A stretch of 64,000 bases of DNA. It comes from CBDVBE01 sp964543525 (lineage in GTDB: Bacteria > Fibrobacterota > Chitinivibrionia > Chitinivibrionales > JANQEN01). The notes below the pieces were generated by a model. The model made no database searches and was not told the origin of the DNA. It saw only the letters and a program-made list of their open reading frames with translations. Positions 48,674-57,436 of the stretch are shown here, one piece after another (the stretch's first letter is position 1; every line of letters begins with the position of its first letter). The translations under genes and the position numbers were made by a program. The stretch covers positions 4,515-68,514 of the forward strand of contig CAZIYW010000010.1 of NCBI GenBank assembly GCA_964543525.1, given 5' to 3'.

Positions 48674-50218
48674 CTAAAAATCGACGACCAGCAGGGTAAT
48701 ATCATCTTCCGGTTCGGTATGTTTCCCGCAGAATTTCTTCTGATGAGAAAGTATTTTAGAGCACGCTTTTTCCGTGGTATTTTCGAGCGTTTTAAGTGAT
48801 ATAGTAATCAGGCGTTCAAGTTCATACATTTCATTGTTTTCATTACGCGCTTCAGTGAGTCCGTCAGTATAGAGGATAAGGCGCATGGTGCCAGGTTCAT
48901 AGGTAGTGCAGGTTTCATTAAGCATCATATCGGGAAAGACGCCGAGAAACAGGCCGTCCGCTTTTACCTGAGAGTATGATTTATCCTTCCTGTTAATAAA
49001 GAGCACCGGACAATGACCGGCTGAAGTGTAATAAAATTTACGGGAATTGGTGTCGAGTATTGCGAAGAAAACGGTGACAAAATTGGTGGTTTTTATTTCA
49101 GTCTGGAAAATGGTATTAATTTTCTCCAGTATTTTCTGCGGGCCGTCGGTAGTGGTTGTGAAGGTTTTAATTAATACTTTAACCATTGACATAATCAGGG
49201 CCGACGAAACGCCATGGCCCGATACGTCTGCGACAATGAGTCCGTAGATCCCTTCGGTAATTTCAAAGACATCATAGTAATCGCCTCCGACTGCTGCAGC
49301 CGGAATATAGGTTGCCTTTATTGCAAGTGACGGTGTGTCCGGGATATTCTGGGGGAGAAGACCCTGTTGAATAGTCTGTGCATGCTCAAGGTCTTTGTTG
49401 ATTTTATACTGCGCAGTGCGGAGATCATGGTTCACTATTTTTAACTGACTGTTCGCATTCTGCAGATTATCATTTGCGATTTCAAGTGCGTTGAACATCC
49501 TGATATTCTCGATAATTATTCCCGCCTGGTTAATAATAAGCGAAAGCGTTGTGATATCATCACTGGTAATGGGAACTTTGCTTTTTCTCCTGTCCATCCA
49601 GAAGACACCCTGCGTATTAAATTCTGTGGATACTAAAACCTCCTTTCGACGCTCATCTTCAGTAAGTGGTTTATCCGGTTTCCGGGCAGATTTCTCCTTT
49701 CCGGTTCCATCAGAGTCCTCATCTTCCGGCAGTAATTCTTCACCCTGAGCGGGCAGGGTATACTGCGGAATCGTTCGCCCAACCAGGGGAATAACGATAT
49801 AAGATTGTGAATCAAACATTTGGCGGAATATATCATCATCCTGAAGAACATCCTCAACAATTAAATGACGATTGAGGAAAATGGCATCGGTGATTTCACC
49901 GCCTTCAAATCCGAGTGGAATTGAAAAATCTTTTTTCTGGGTACTTTTTATACCAAACCAGGCGCTGGGTGTAAGATTGAATTCCTCTTTGTTAAGGTTA
50001 AAGAGGATTATTCTATCAAATCCTGCAATTTCATGAATCCCCAACAGTATGGTATGTATAATATTATCCGGGTCGGTTGTCGTATACATGACTTTCGTTA
50101 ATTCATTAATTAACGACGTTGTCATAAGCTGATTCTTTAACAACTCATTTTGTTGCTTTAACTGAAGGAGTTGCTCCTGAAAAGCCTGTATACTGTCTGC
50201 ATCAGAGTGCTTTTTCAT
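48674..50218 (-). CDS. GAF-domain PP2C/SpoIIE-type serine phosphatase (RsbU-like)
   Basis: The 514-residue cytoplasmic protein starts with a coiled coil (about 10-35), has a GAF domain at ~45-255 with an inserted acidic segment (EELLPEDEDSDGTGKEKSARK), a second coiled coil (about 255-295) and a PP2C/SpoIIE phosphatase domain. The phosphatase metal motifs are AVGGDYYDVFEI near 318, ADVSGHGVSSALIMS near 338 and LILYTDGLTEARNENNEMY near 455, with EDDITLLVVD at the end. Such enzymes reset anti-anti-sigma factors in partner-switching systems. No linked anti-sigma gene is seen. It converges on the PorV-like gene with 22 bases between stops. Confidence 0.88.
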   Translation of the reverse strand: MKKHSDADSIQAFQEQLLQLKQQNELLKNQLMTTSLINELTKVMYTTTDPDNIIHTILLGIHEIAGFDRIILFNLNKEEFNLTPSAWFGIKSTQKKDFSIPLGFEGGEITDAIFLNRHLIVEDVLQDDDIFRQMFDSQSYIVIPLVGRTIPQYTLPAQGEELLPEDEDSDGTGKEKSARKPDKPLTEDERRKEVLVSTEFNTQGVFWMDRRKSKVPITSDDITTLSLIINQAGIIIENIRMFNALEIANDNLQNANSQLKIVNHDLRTAQYKINKDLEHAQTIQQGLLPQNIPDTPSLAIKATYIPAAAVGGDYYDVFEITEGIYGLIVADVSGHGVSSALIMSMVKVLIKTFTTTTDGPQKILEKINTIFQTEIKTTNFVTVFFAILDTNSRKFYYTSAGHCPVLFINRKDKSYSQVKADGLFLGVFPDMMLNETCTTYEPGTMRLILYTDGLTEARNENNEMYELERLITISLKTLENTTEKACSKILSHQKKFCGKHTEPEDDITLLVVDF

Positions 50219-50522
50219 AGGTGCCTGTATACATGGTTATTAATAATGTTTCAATAAGAATTGTCCGATGATCCGGTAAATAAAGGATTTAAACCACTTC
50301 AATTTATTATAAAAAAGCCGTAATAATTATACGGATTACATAGTAATATATTAATTATATGATGATAATAAATAATTTCAACTACAATATAACTTTTTCA
50401 AAAAATGGGAAACAAGGTGCCTGACCCTTGACTTTTCAGGCGTTTTTGAAGCATTTTTACTACTCATCTCTTATATATTATAGTATATGGAGCACAAGGA
50501 GTGTACCGAAGGAGGTAAGGGT
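50219..50522. other. Divergent intergenic region
   Basis: This AT-rich stretch between divergent genes contains the TPR-gene promoter at 50456-50484. I see no RNA gene or second frame. No clear promoter for the phosphatase could be picked on the minus strand. Confidence 0.5.
50456..50484 (+). promoter_or_regulatory. Promoter of the TPR gene
   Basis: TTTACT at 50456-50461, a 17-base spacer and TATAGT at 50479-50484 match the consensus. The expected transcription start is near 50491, which lies after the ATG at 50487 and therefore supports translation from TTG 50523. Confidence 0.55.
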
Positions 50523-51188
50523 TTGAATATCAAATATAGTAAGAAAAAGGAAGAGCTGAGAAGAGATCCCGTACTTGAGACAATTGCCGGTGCTAAGGAA
50601 TTTGTAACTGCTCAGAGTGATAAAATAGTAACCACTTTGGTAATTATTATATTACTTTTTGGAGGATTTCAGATTTTTTCCTATGTACGTAGGTCTGCAC
50701 GTTTAAAGGCGCAGAATGATTTCGGACGTGCAATGCTGCTGTACACCGGAAAGGATATATCCCTGGCAAAGGAGGCTTTTGAAGAGGTGATTGCAAATCA
50801 TGGCAATTCACCACAGGCAGGGTACAGTGCTTTCATGATCGGGCATATGTATCTTGCAGAGGAGAAGTATGATGACGCGATAGAATATTTTCAAAAAGCC
50901 TGTGAAAGTAAAAAGAAAATAGGATTTGTACGAGGGGAAGCACTGGAGGCATTAGCAACCTGTTACGAAGCTCAGGGAGATAATGAAACGGCTCTTGAGT
51001 ATTTACAAAAAGCACTAAATGATAAAACAATTACCTACCGTTATCCGGCCATCCGCTGGAAAATGGCTTTAATTAATAAGGAATTAGGTAATGATGAAAC
51101 CGTAAAATTTTTCTGCAATAAGCTCGTTTCAGATACGCTTGCACTAGAGTATAAAAAGATGGCTGAAAACCTTCTTGCAACTATGTAA
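50523..51188 (+). CDS. Membrane-anchored TPR protein (YfgM/CpoB-like)
   Basis: The 221-residue protein has one membrane helix (about 38-57, IVTTLVIIILLFGGFQIF) after a basic N-terminus, then tetratricopeptide repeats, for example AFMIGHMYLAEEKYDDAIEYFQKA and ALATCYEAQGDNETALEYLQKA. The plan matches the YfgM-type TPR_21 family, which sits at the SecYEG translocon and passes clients to periplasmic chaperones. I chose the TTG start: AAGGAGGT lies seven bases before it, and the predicted promoter would start transcription just past the more upstream ATG (50487). It precedes a histidine kinase gene by 139 bases. Confidence 0.75.
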   Translation: MNIKYSKKKEELRRDPVLETIAGAKEFVTAQSDKIVTTLVIIILLFGGFQIFSYVRRSARLKAQNDFGRAMLLYTGKDISLAKEAFEEVIANHGNSPQAGYSAFMIGHMYLAEEKYDDAIEYFQKACESKKKIGFVRGEALEALATCYEAQGDNETALEYLQKALNDKTITYRYPAIRWKMALINKELGNDETVKFFCNKLVSDTLALEYKKMAENLLATM

Positions 51189-51327
51189 TCACGTGTACCG
51201 ATCTGAGTCATAGAATTACATGGTTATACAAAAAATATTCTCTAAAGTATAGACAAATCTGCGAAATTGAAGGATAATTAAATAATAACGTGCAGAAGCT
51301 GTTTCTATTGCAGAAAAAATTCTAACT

Positions 51328-52509
51328 ATGTCAGAAAAGTTTGAACATCCTGCTGCCACTTATGCATTACTGGTTTCCCTGTATGAACAGATAACACCGG
51401 TAATGACTCTCCAGAATATCTTTGAAGTTGTGCTGTCGGAATTAGTAAAAGCAGTACAGGGGCAGTATGCTGTTATACAGGTTATCACTTCCGAGAACAG
51501 AAAGTGGTACTATGGTTACCATAGTGAAACGGGTGGTACATTCTGGGAACCGAATGAGTATCACCAGTGCCCGGAATATATCCAGAACAGTATTAATGCG
51601 GTTGCCCGGGAAATTTCCGATGAAAGTGAATCCTCTCCAATCTCTTTTTCAAACAGGATTTATAATCAGTTATTGAATAATGGGAAGCCCATAGGGTATG
51701 TTATAGTTACGCTGAAAACTGAAAAAAAAAGGTCGGATCGGGACGAAGATACTAAATGCATTCAGGCCATAGCCGGGCAGATATTGGTTTTTTTGCAGCA
51801 GAAAAGGGATTTTAACGAAACGGTTCATGCTGAGAGGGTTTTATTGGTAGATAAAATCCTTGCCACGTTGATACACGACATGAAGAATCCGTTAAGTGGT
51901 ATCAGTGGTTTCGTACAGTTAATTGAACAGAAATCTGACGACGAGTCCGTTAAGAGGTATTGCACGACAATATTAAATTCACTGTCGCAGCTTTCGAAGA
52001 TATGTAATGATTTACATGCGATAGTAAATGACAGACCGTTAGAGCTTGCCAGAGAGCGAATTGACATTCCTGCATTAATTGCGGAGTCTGTCCGTGAGCA
52101 GTCTGAGACATTTTCCTACGCGGGGATTGAAACAACTGTTGAAACGGAGACTCATTTGACGGTTCATGCGGACAGGGAAATGCTGAAACAGGTATTCCGG
52201 CATATAATGAAAAACGCGAAGGAAGCAATGCCTGAAGGGGGTAAGCTTCGTATAAAGGCTTTCCATATTGATAATAGTGTCATTGTTGAATTCGGTGATA
52301 CCGGGTGTGGTATGCCCGTTGATATTCAGGAACAGGTGTTCCGGCCTTTTGTATCATATGGCAAAGAACATGCGTCCGGCCTGGGTATGACCAAGGCTCA
52401 GAAAATAATCAAGGAACATAACGGCGCATTGACAGTTGCTAGTTTCTTAGGGAACGGAACTGTTTTTACTATACATTTACCGAGTGCAGAGAAGGAGGCT
52501 ACACAGTGA
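51328..52509 (+). CDS. GAF-type sensor histidine kinase
   Basis: The 393-residue soluble kinase has a GAF-like sensory domain at ~15-165, a HisKA dimerisation domain with the phospho-acceptor in LIHDMKNPLSGISGFVQLI near 184, and an ATPase domain with N-box HIMKNAKEAM near 292, G1 GDTGCGMP near 324 and G2 GLGMTKAQKIIKEHNG near 350. No membrane span is visible, so it senses a cytoplasmic cue. It shares a GTGA overlap with the following receiver gene, and the ParA-M23 fusion gene follows that one. Kinase, receiver and fusion are therefore probably one operon. Confidence 0.88.
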   Translation: MSEKFEHPAATYALLVSLYEQITPVMTLQNIFEVVLSELVKAVQGQYAVIQVITSENRKWYYGYHSETGGTFWEPNEYHQCPEYIQNSINAVAREISDESESSPISFSNRIYNQLLNNGKPIGYVIVTLKTEKKRSDRDEDTKCIQAIAGQILVFLQQKRDFNETVHAERVLLVDKILATLIHDMKNPLSGISGFVQLIEQKSDDESVKRYCTTILNSLSQLSKICNDLHAIVNDRPLELARERIDIPALIAESVREQSETFSYAGIETTVETETHLTVHADREMLKQVFRHIMKNAKEAMPEGGKLRIKAFHIDNSVIVEFGDTGCGMPVDIQEQVFRPFVSYGKEHASGLGMTKAQKIIKEHNGALTVASFLGNGTVFTIHLPSAEKEATQ

Positions 52510-52847
52510 AAGTAGTTGTTTTAGATGATGTGAAGAAACGTAAAGAACAGGTAACGAATATGCTTGAAGAAAAAGGGTATGACGTTGTCGCCTGTATGGC
52601 AACGGGAGAGTTTATGGAGACCATGGAAACAACGAGTCCGGATACCATTCTCATGGATGTGGAATCATGGCAGCGGGGTAAACCCGTTTTTAATTACTTT
52701 AAGTTCAGTAAAGAACTGGAAGAAGTACCGATACTTTTTTATAATGCTCCGGAGAATTTCAGTAATATTGCTGATCGGTCACAGCATCAGCATGATAAAG
52801 TTTTTCATAAACAGGTTCAACTGGATGAAATTGTAAGCAATGTTTAG
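52506..52847 (+). CDS. Atypical response regulator receiver domain
   Basis: The 113-residue protein is a lone CheY-like receiver. It has the acidic pair Asp7-Asp8 and the phospho-acceptor Asp51 (DTILMD) and a conserved Lys102 (FHKQ). The usual Thr/Ser that follows strand 4 is Asn80 (ILFYNAPE), so the phosphorylation switch may work differently. There is no output domain. It starts with GTG inside the kinase stop and most likely receives phosphate from that kinase. The ParA-M23 fusion 24 bases downstream is a candidate target (inference). Confidence 0.8.
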   Translation: MKVVVLDDVKKRKEQVTNMLEEKGYDVVACMATGEFMETMETTSPDTILMDVESWQRGKPVFNYFKFSKELEEVPILFYNAPENFSNIADRSQHQHDKVFHKQVQLDEIVSNV

Positions 52848-52871
52848 GATGCATGGCGGGGGATACAGTAC

Positions 52872-54707
52872 GTGAGTGGTAAATCATCTAAAAAGACACT
52901 TATATTTGCTGATACGGATAATGGCGGTATTATTCATGTCGCAAATATAAAGGGTGGGGTAGGTAAATCGACGGTAGCGACAAATCTGTCTGCGGCATTG
53001 TCGAAGCGTGGTATGACCCTGGTTATTGATTTTGATGTTCAGGGTAGCGCTACCCATGCCCTTGGATTTGACCCCGCACGATGCGGCCTGTCATCATGGG
53101 AACTATTCAGCCGTCGTTTTAAAAAGGTACGGCAGACAAATGGCAGTAAAGCCGGCTTTAAGGAGAAATGTGCAACCGTTGTTAGTACCTGTGAGTCATT
53201 TTTATTCCCGCAGATTATGGGGAAGGATGAAGTACCGTCACTTGCCATTCATGCCGGACCGTGTCTTGATCTCATTCCTGCAACGGCTGATCTTTTTAAA
53301 GGGACGCATTTTTATCATTATCAAAATCTTATTTATAATCTGCATGTCTGTCGACAGTATTATAAATACATTATTATTGATACGCCTTCAGTCTGGAATA
53401 AGTTAACGCGTCTTCTTTACATACACAGTGACCTTAATCTCATTCCCGTTACTCTTAATGCGCTATCTACGAGGAGTCTGCGGGAATATCTGAAGAGTGT
53501 TAGGCAGCTCGCCCAGCAAAAACATTCTGTTCGTGTCAGGATAGTTAAAAACGAAGTATTTGGTCAGCAGGGGTCCAAGCTCAAAGGTAAGACCCGCACC
53601 ATGAATGAGAATAGAAGCTTTCTTGACAGTTTGTGTGAGCAGGTCGTCATTGACAGTGATATTGGTATTTCACTGTTGCCGCAGTCAATCATTTTTGATC
53701 TTGAAATACCAGAATCCGCAACGGTACGAAATGCACAGGATGCAGGACGGGCGGTACAGGATTATCGTCAGTATTCTTCTGTTGCCAAAGCATTTGACGA
53801 ACTGTCGAAACGAATTCAATATGTGCTGAATAATCCTATTGCCGGAAGGAAAAAAAAGAAATTCAATACGAGTCAGAATACCCTTTCTTTTGCTGTAAAA
53901 GCTGTAGCGATTCTTATTCTCCTTACCTTTTTCTTCAGGAATGAGCCGGTATCGGGTTTTGCCATACCGCGACCCATTGCCCCGCAACAATTGGAAGTGA
54001 CTGAAGAACAAGTACTGAAGCATACCTTTGAAGAAGGGGAATCATTGCTGAAGATAGCAAAGTATGCTATCTGTCGGTTGTGTGCAATCGTTCCCAGCGG
54101 CAGACAAATTAACAAGTATGTCCTTGAGACAATAGCAATTCATAACATGACCCGCATGCCGGGAGAGAATAAGATTACCAGCAGTTTATATGTTCCGGAA
54201 GGAACCGAGATTCTTTTTTATCCACCGTCGGATATCTCAAACCCGAATGCAAAAAAGATTATACCGGTCTACAATTATTTTACCGGTATTGTTGACGACC
54301 CTTTTGCATATATAACCGGTGACTGGTGTGAGCGTGGTACAGGTGGTGGAACCCCTCATTATGGTATTGATGTTGCTGCCGCATTAGGGACCGTTATCAG
54401 AACTCCTATTGAGGGTACGGTATTTCTGAGAAACAGCTCCAGTGCAGGGCGGATTGTCGGGGTGGTTAATGAAGGCATGGTGTTATTTTTTGCTCACATG
54501 GCTCGTCGTTTCGTTAAAACAGGTGATCAGGTAAAGAAAGGTGATGCGCTGGGAACTATAGGAATGACCGGAGTAACCAGCGGTCCCCATGTGCATGTGG
54601 GTTATGGGCTGGAATCCCAGGCATCCACAGGTATTCGATTCGGGAGAAAGCATTATCGACTTACCGATCCCAAACTATTCTTTTATCGGGAACAATACCT
54701 CAATTAA
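52872..54707 (+). CDS. ParA/MinD-type ATPase fused through a membrane helix to an M23 peptidase
   Basis: The 611-residue protein joins parts that normally are separate. Residues ~20-310 are a ParA/MinD ATPase with deviant Walker A KGGVGKST at 27-34, IDFDVQGSA at 52-60 (switch I-type) and Walker B YIIIDTPS at 166-173. A basic cluster (RKKKK at 326-330) and a membrane helix at about 340-356 follow, placing the N-terminus in the cytoplasm. Outside are a LysM-like segment (about 382-450, HTFEEGESLLKIAK) and an M23 peptidase whose zinc motifs are all kept: H496-x3-D500 (HYGID), H542 (FFAHMARR) and HVH at 573-575. The start is GTG after GGGGGAT. It ends convergent with recN, overlapping four bases. 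Confidence 0.85.
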   Translation: MSGKSSKKTLIFADTDNGGIIHVANIKGGVGKSTVATNLSAALSKRGMTLVIDFDVQGSATHALGFDPARCGLSSWELFSRRFKKVRQTNGSKAGFKEKCATVVSTCESFLFPQIMGKDEVPSLAIHAGPCLDLIPATADLFKGTHFYHYQNLIYNLHVCRQYYKYIIIDTPSVWNKLTRLLYIHSDLNLIPVTLNALSTRSLREYLKSVRQLAQQKHSVRVRIVKNEVFGQQGSKLKGKTRTMNENRSFLDSLCEQVVIDSDIGISLLPQSIIFDLEIPESATVRNAQDAGRAVQDYRQYSSVAKAFDELSKRIQYVLNNPIAGRKKKKFNTSQNTLSFAVKAVAILILLTFFFRNEPVSGFAIPRPIAPQQLEVTEEQVLKHTFEEGESLLKIAKYAICRLCAIVPSGRQINKYVLETIAIHNMTRMPGENKITSSLYVPEGTEILFYPPSDISNPNAKKIIPVYNYFTGIVDDPFAYITGDWCERGTGGGTPHYGIDVAAALGTVIRTPIEGTVFLRNSSSAGRIVGVVNEGMVLFFAHMARRFVKTGDQVKKGDALGTIGMTGVTSGPHVHVGYGLESQASTGIRFGRKHYRLTDPKLFFYREQYLN

Positions 54708-56407
54708 ACGTTCTGCTTATTACTGAATGTTGCCAGCAGTTCTTCCGCATGCTTTCTGGAAATTGTCGAGTCACTGCCTAGCATTCGTGATATCTCTTTA
54801 ACTTTTTCTGAATCTGTCAGCGGATGTACTTTGGTAACGGTACGATTATGTTCAGTTTCCTTGAACACCAAGTAATGATGGTCGGCGATAGAAGCAATCT
54901 GATGAAGGTGTGAAATGCAGATCACCTGGTGAGATTTACTGAGGGAATACATTGACCGGGCGACCTCTGCGGCAAGATGACCGCCGATTCCGGTGTCAAT
55001 TTCATCGAAAATTAAAATGGGAATACTGTCCTGTTTTGCCAGAACGGTTTTTATTGCAAGCATCAGACGTGAAATTTCACCTCCTGAAGCGGTTTTTATC
55101 AGCGGGAGGAAGGGTTCACCGGTATTTGTCCGTACCTCAAAAACACATTGCTCAAGACCGTTTGCCGCAATATCAGGTTCTGCGACAAACAACGTTCGCC
55201 ACTCGCCACCGGAAAATCCAAGACGACTCATATGATGCGTGATTTTTTTATCAAATTTCCGGGCTGCGTTTTTACGAGCATTTGAAAGCTGCCTGGCATC
55301 TTCCCGACACGTTTTCTCGGCAAGGAGTAATTTTTTTTCAAGCAGTGAGTGATCAGCCTCTGTATTCTCCAGTGCATCGAGTTGTTCTTTAAGGTGGTGC
55401 TGTTTTGTTATCAGTTCGTTAGCGGTACAGTGGTATTTCTTTTTAAGCCGTTGAATTTTTGCCAGACGGCTGTTAATATGATCAAGCTGTGCAGGGTCGG
55501 CCGCAGCATCGGAACGCTGAAGATAGGAATGGCAGAAACTACTCAATTCAGCAAGGAGCGTGATACTGCTCTCTAAATCTTCACTCCAGGGAGTTGCCGA
55601 AGGATCGAATTTCCGGAGTGTTTCAAGATTTTTTTGTATCTGTATGAGATTTCGCTCAAGAGATGGATTAGCATTGCCTCCCTCGATGATATCAATAATA
55701 TTTGACACGCATCCACATCGTTCTGTTGCGGATGATAACAGGGAATATTCTTCTTCAAGTGTCTGTTCTTCATCAGGGGCAAGCTGCAGATTTGACAATT
55801 CATTATATTGAAATTCAATAAAATCCCGCTTCTGTGCCAGCTCAGCGGCGATCCTGTCAAAATTGTCCAGCTCAGATTTTGCAGCGACATACGCTTCGTA
55901 GGAAACGGTATATTTTTTCCAGGGAGTTTTTACTTCAGCAAGATTATTTATCAGAAAATTCGCTGTTTCAGATCGTAATAATGATTGATGTTCGTGTTGT
56001 CCGTGAAAGTCTATAAGGTGATTCCCGATAGCTTTTAGAGTGGCAAGCGGTACCGGAATCTGATTGATGTGGACCCGGTTCCTGCCGCTTTTTGAGATAA
56101 ATCGCCTTACAATAAGCGTGTTATCCTCACAGGGTATATCCCCTGCTGTAAGTATCTGTGAAAGTGATGGCTGTATGTTGTCAAGCTCAAAGATACCGTA
56201 TATTTCCGTCTCCTCGGTCCCGCTGCGTATATGTTCCGATGATGCCCGCTCTCCAAGCAGCAGGCCGATGGCGCCGATAAGGATAGATTTACCGGCGCCG
56301 GTTTCTCCGGTAAATACAGAAAATCCCCGTTTGAATACAACCGTTAATTCATTAATGAGGGCGTAATTTTTAATTGAAAGTTCACGAATCACTGACGATA
56401 TCTCCAC
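54704..56407 (-). CDS. recN: DNA repair protein RecN
   Basis: This 567-residue SMC-like ATPase acts in double-strand break repair. Walker A is GETGAGKSIL near residue 36. The Q-loop-like stretch DFHGQHEHQSLL lies near 134, long coiled coils at ~155-390 flank a short tip, the signature LIKTASGGEISRLMLAIK lies near 437 and Walker B ILIFDEIDTGIGG near 466. The last motif ICISHLHQIAS is the switch His region. It overlaps the upstream nadK by 19 bases and the convergent ParA-M23 gene by four. nadK-recN linkage is common in bacteria. Confidence 0.95.
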   Translation of the reverse strand: MEISSVIRELSIKNYALINELTVVFKRGFSVFTGETGAGKSILIGAIGLLLGERASSEHIRSGTEETEIYGIFELDNIQPSLSQILTAGDIPCEDNTLIVRRFISKSGRNRVHINQIPVPLATLKAIGNHLIDFHGQHEHQSLLRSETANFLINNLAEVKTPWKKYTVSYEAYVAAKSELDNFDRIAAELAQKRDFIEFQYNELSNLQLAPDEEQTLEEEYSLLSSATERCGCVSNIIDIIEGGNANPSLERNLIQIQKNLETLRKFDPSATPWSEDLESSITLLAELSSFCHSYLQRSDAAADPAQLDHINSRLAKIQRLKKKYHCTANELITKQHHLKEQLDALENTEADHSLLEKKLLLAEKTCREDARQLSNARKNAARKFDKKITHHMSRLGFSGGEWRTLFVAEPDIAANGLEQCVFEVRTNTGEPFLPLIKTASGGEISRLMLAIKTVLAKQDSIPILIFDEIDTGIGGHLAAEVARSMYSLSKSHQVICISHLHQIASIADHHYLVFKETEHNRTVTKVHPLTDSEKVKEISRMLGSDSTISRKHAEELLATFSNKQNV

Positions 56408-57282
56408 TGTTTGTAGTCTTTGCCCCAGTTAAGTTTCGTTCTCAGCGAAGTGAAATAGGTATTTTCCGCACACTGTATAAGGTTTGCTTTGTTGCCTTCA
56501 TAGGAAATAATTATCTCATCGTCATTTTTTAATCGAATGGAGTCCAGACCATCTGCACTGAGAAGTAATTCAGGATTTTTTCTGTTTACCACCAGACGGA
56601 TACTTTTCTCCGCCGGTAATATAATCGGTCGTTCAGTTAACGAATGGGGACAGATTGGTGTTACCAGAAAAGCACGTACCGTAGGCTCGACTATTGGTCC
56701 GCCTGCTGCAAGCGAGTATGCGGTTGAACCACTCGGCGTGGCGATAATTACGCCATCCGCCTGAAAATCGGTTATATACTCTTTCCCATACCAGACAGAA
56801 ACAGAAGAAAGTTTTGGTAATGCGTAACGATTAATAAATATGTCATTTAAGGCGTGAACGGTATGAATTGTTTTTTTATTACGAATGAGCTTTCCTTTTA
56901 TTACCATCCGACTGATAGTATGATAAGTTCCTTTGTGTATCTTGAGAAGATTCTCTTCGAGATTATCAGGATCAATATCTGCCAGAAAGCCAAGACCGCC
57001 GAGATTAACGCCGATAACAGGTTTTTCCGTGAATTTAACCATGTGGGCAACGGAGAGAAAAGTACCGTCACCGCCGATTGAAACCAGTGCATCACAATTT
57101 GTTATAAGGCTTTTCTCGCTTCGGGCAATATGGGCATTCGTCGGAGCAATTTTTTTTAATGTGGGATGAAAACAGACCGATACTGTCGTTGATTCCGACC
57201 AGGCCTGTATTTTAGAGAGAATGGAGCGAACCTGTTTTGATTTCTTGAATGCTATGATACCGAATGAATTAATATTCTGCAC
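56389..57282 (-). CDS. nadK: NAD kinase
   Basis: The 297-residue enzyme phosphorylates NAD to NADP. Motifs are GGDGTFLSVAHM near 73 (catalytic Asp), the NLGGLGFLADI segment near 94, and ATPSGSTAYSLAAGGPIVEP near 185, which binds NAD. CPHSLTERPIILP near 215 matches the family. Its 3' end overlaps recN by 19 bases in another frame. Length fits the family. Confidence 0.95.
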   Translation of the reverse strand: MQNINSFGIIAFKKSKQVRSILSKIQAWSESTTVSVCFHPTLKKIAPTNAHIARSEKSLITNCDALVSIGGDGTFLSVAHMVKFTEKPVIGVNLGGLGFLADIDPDNLEENLLKIHKGTYHTISRMVIKGKLIRNKKTIHTVHALNDIFINRYALPKLSSVSVWYGKEYITDFQADGVIIATPSGSTAYSLAAGGPIVEPTVRAFLVTPICPHSLTERPIILPAEKSIRLVVNRKNPELLLSADGLDSIRLKNDDEIIISYEGNKANLIQCAENTYFTSLRTKLNWGKDYKQWRYRQ

Positions 57283-57436
57283 ATGGTACCCCCGATAGGG
57301 TTTTTAATTAAAGGTATATATTTTCAGAAATCCTTGTTTCAGTAATCTACTTCTCGAAATAGATTTGTTTTATAACTGCCCGGTTGATAGTTGTTTTTAC
57401 TAATGGTAAAACACAAAACCCATATTTTACATTTTA

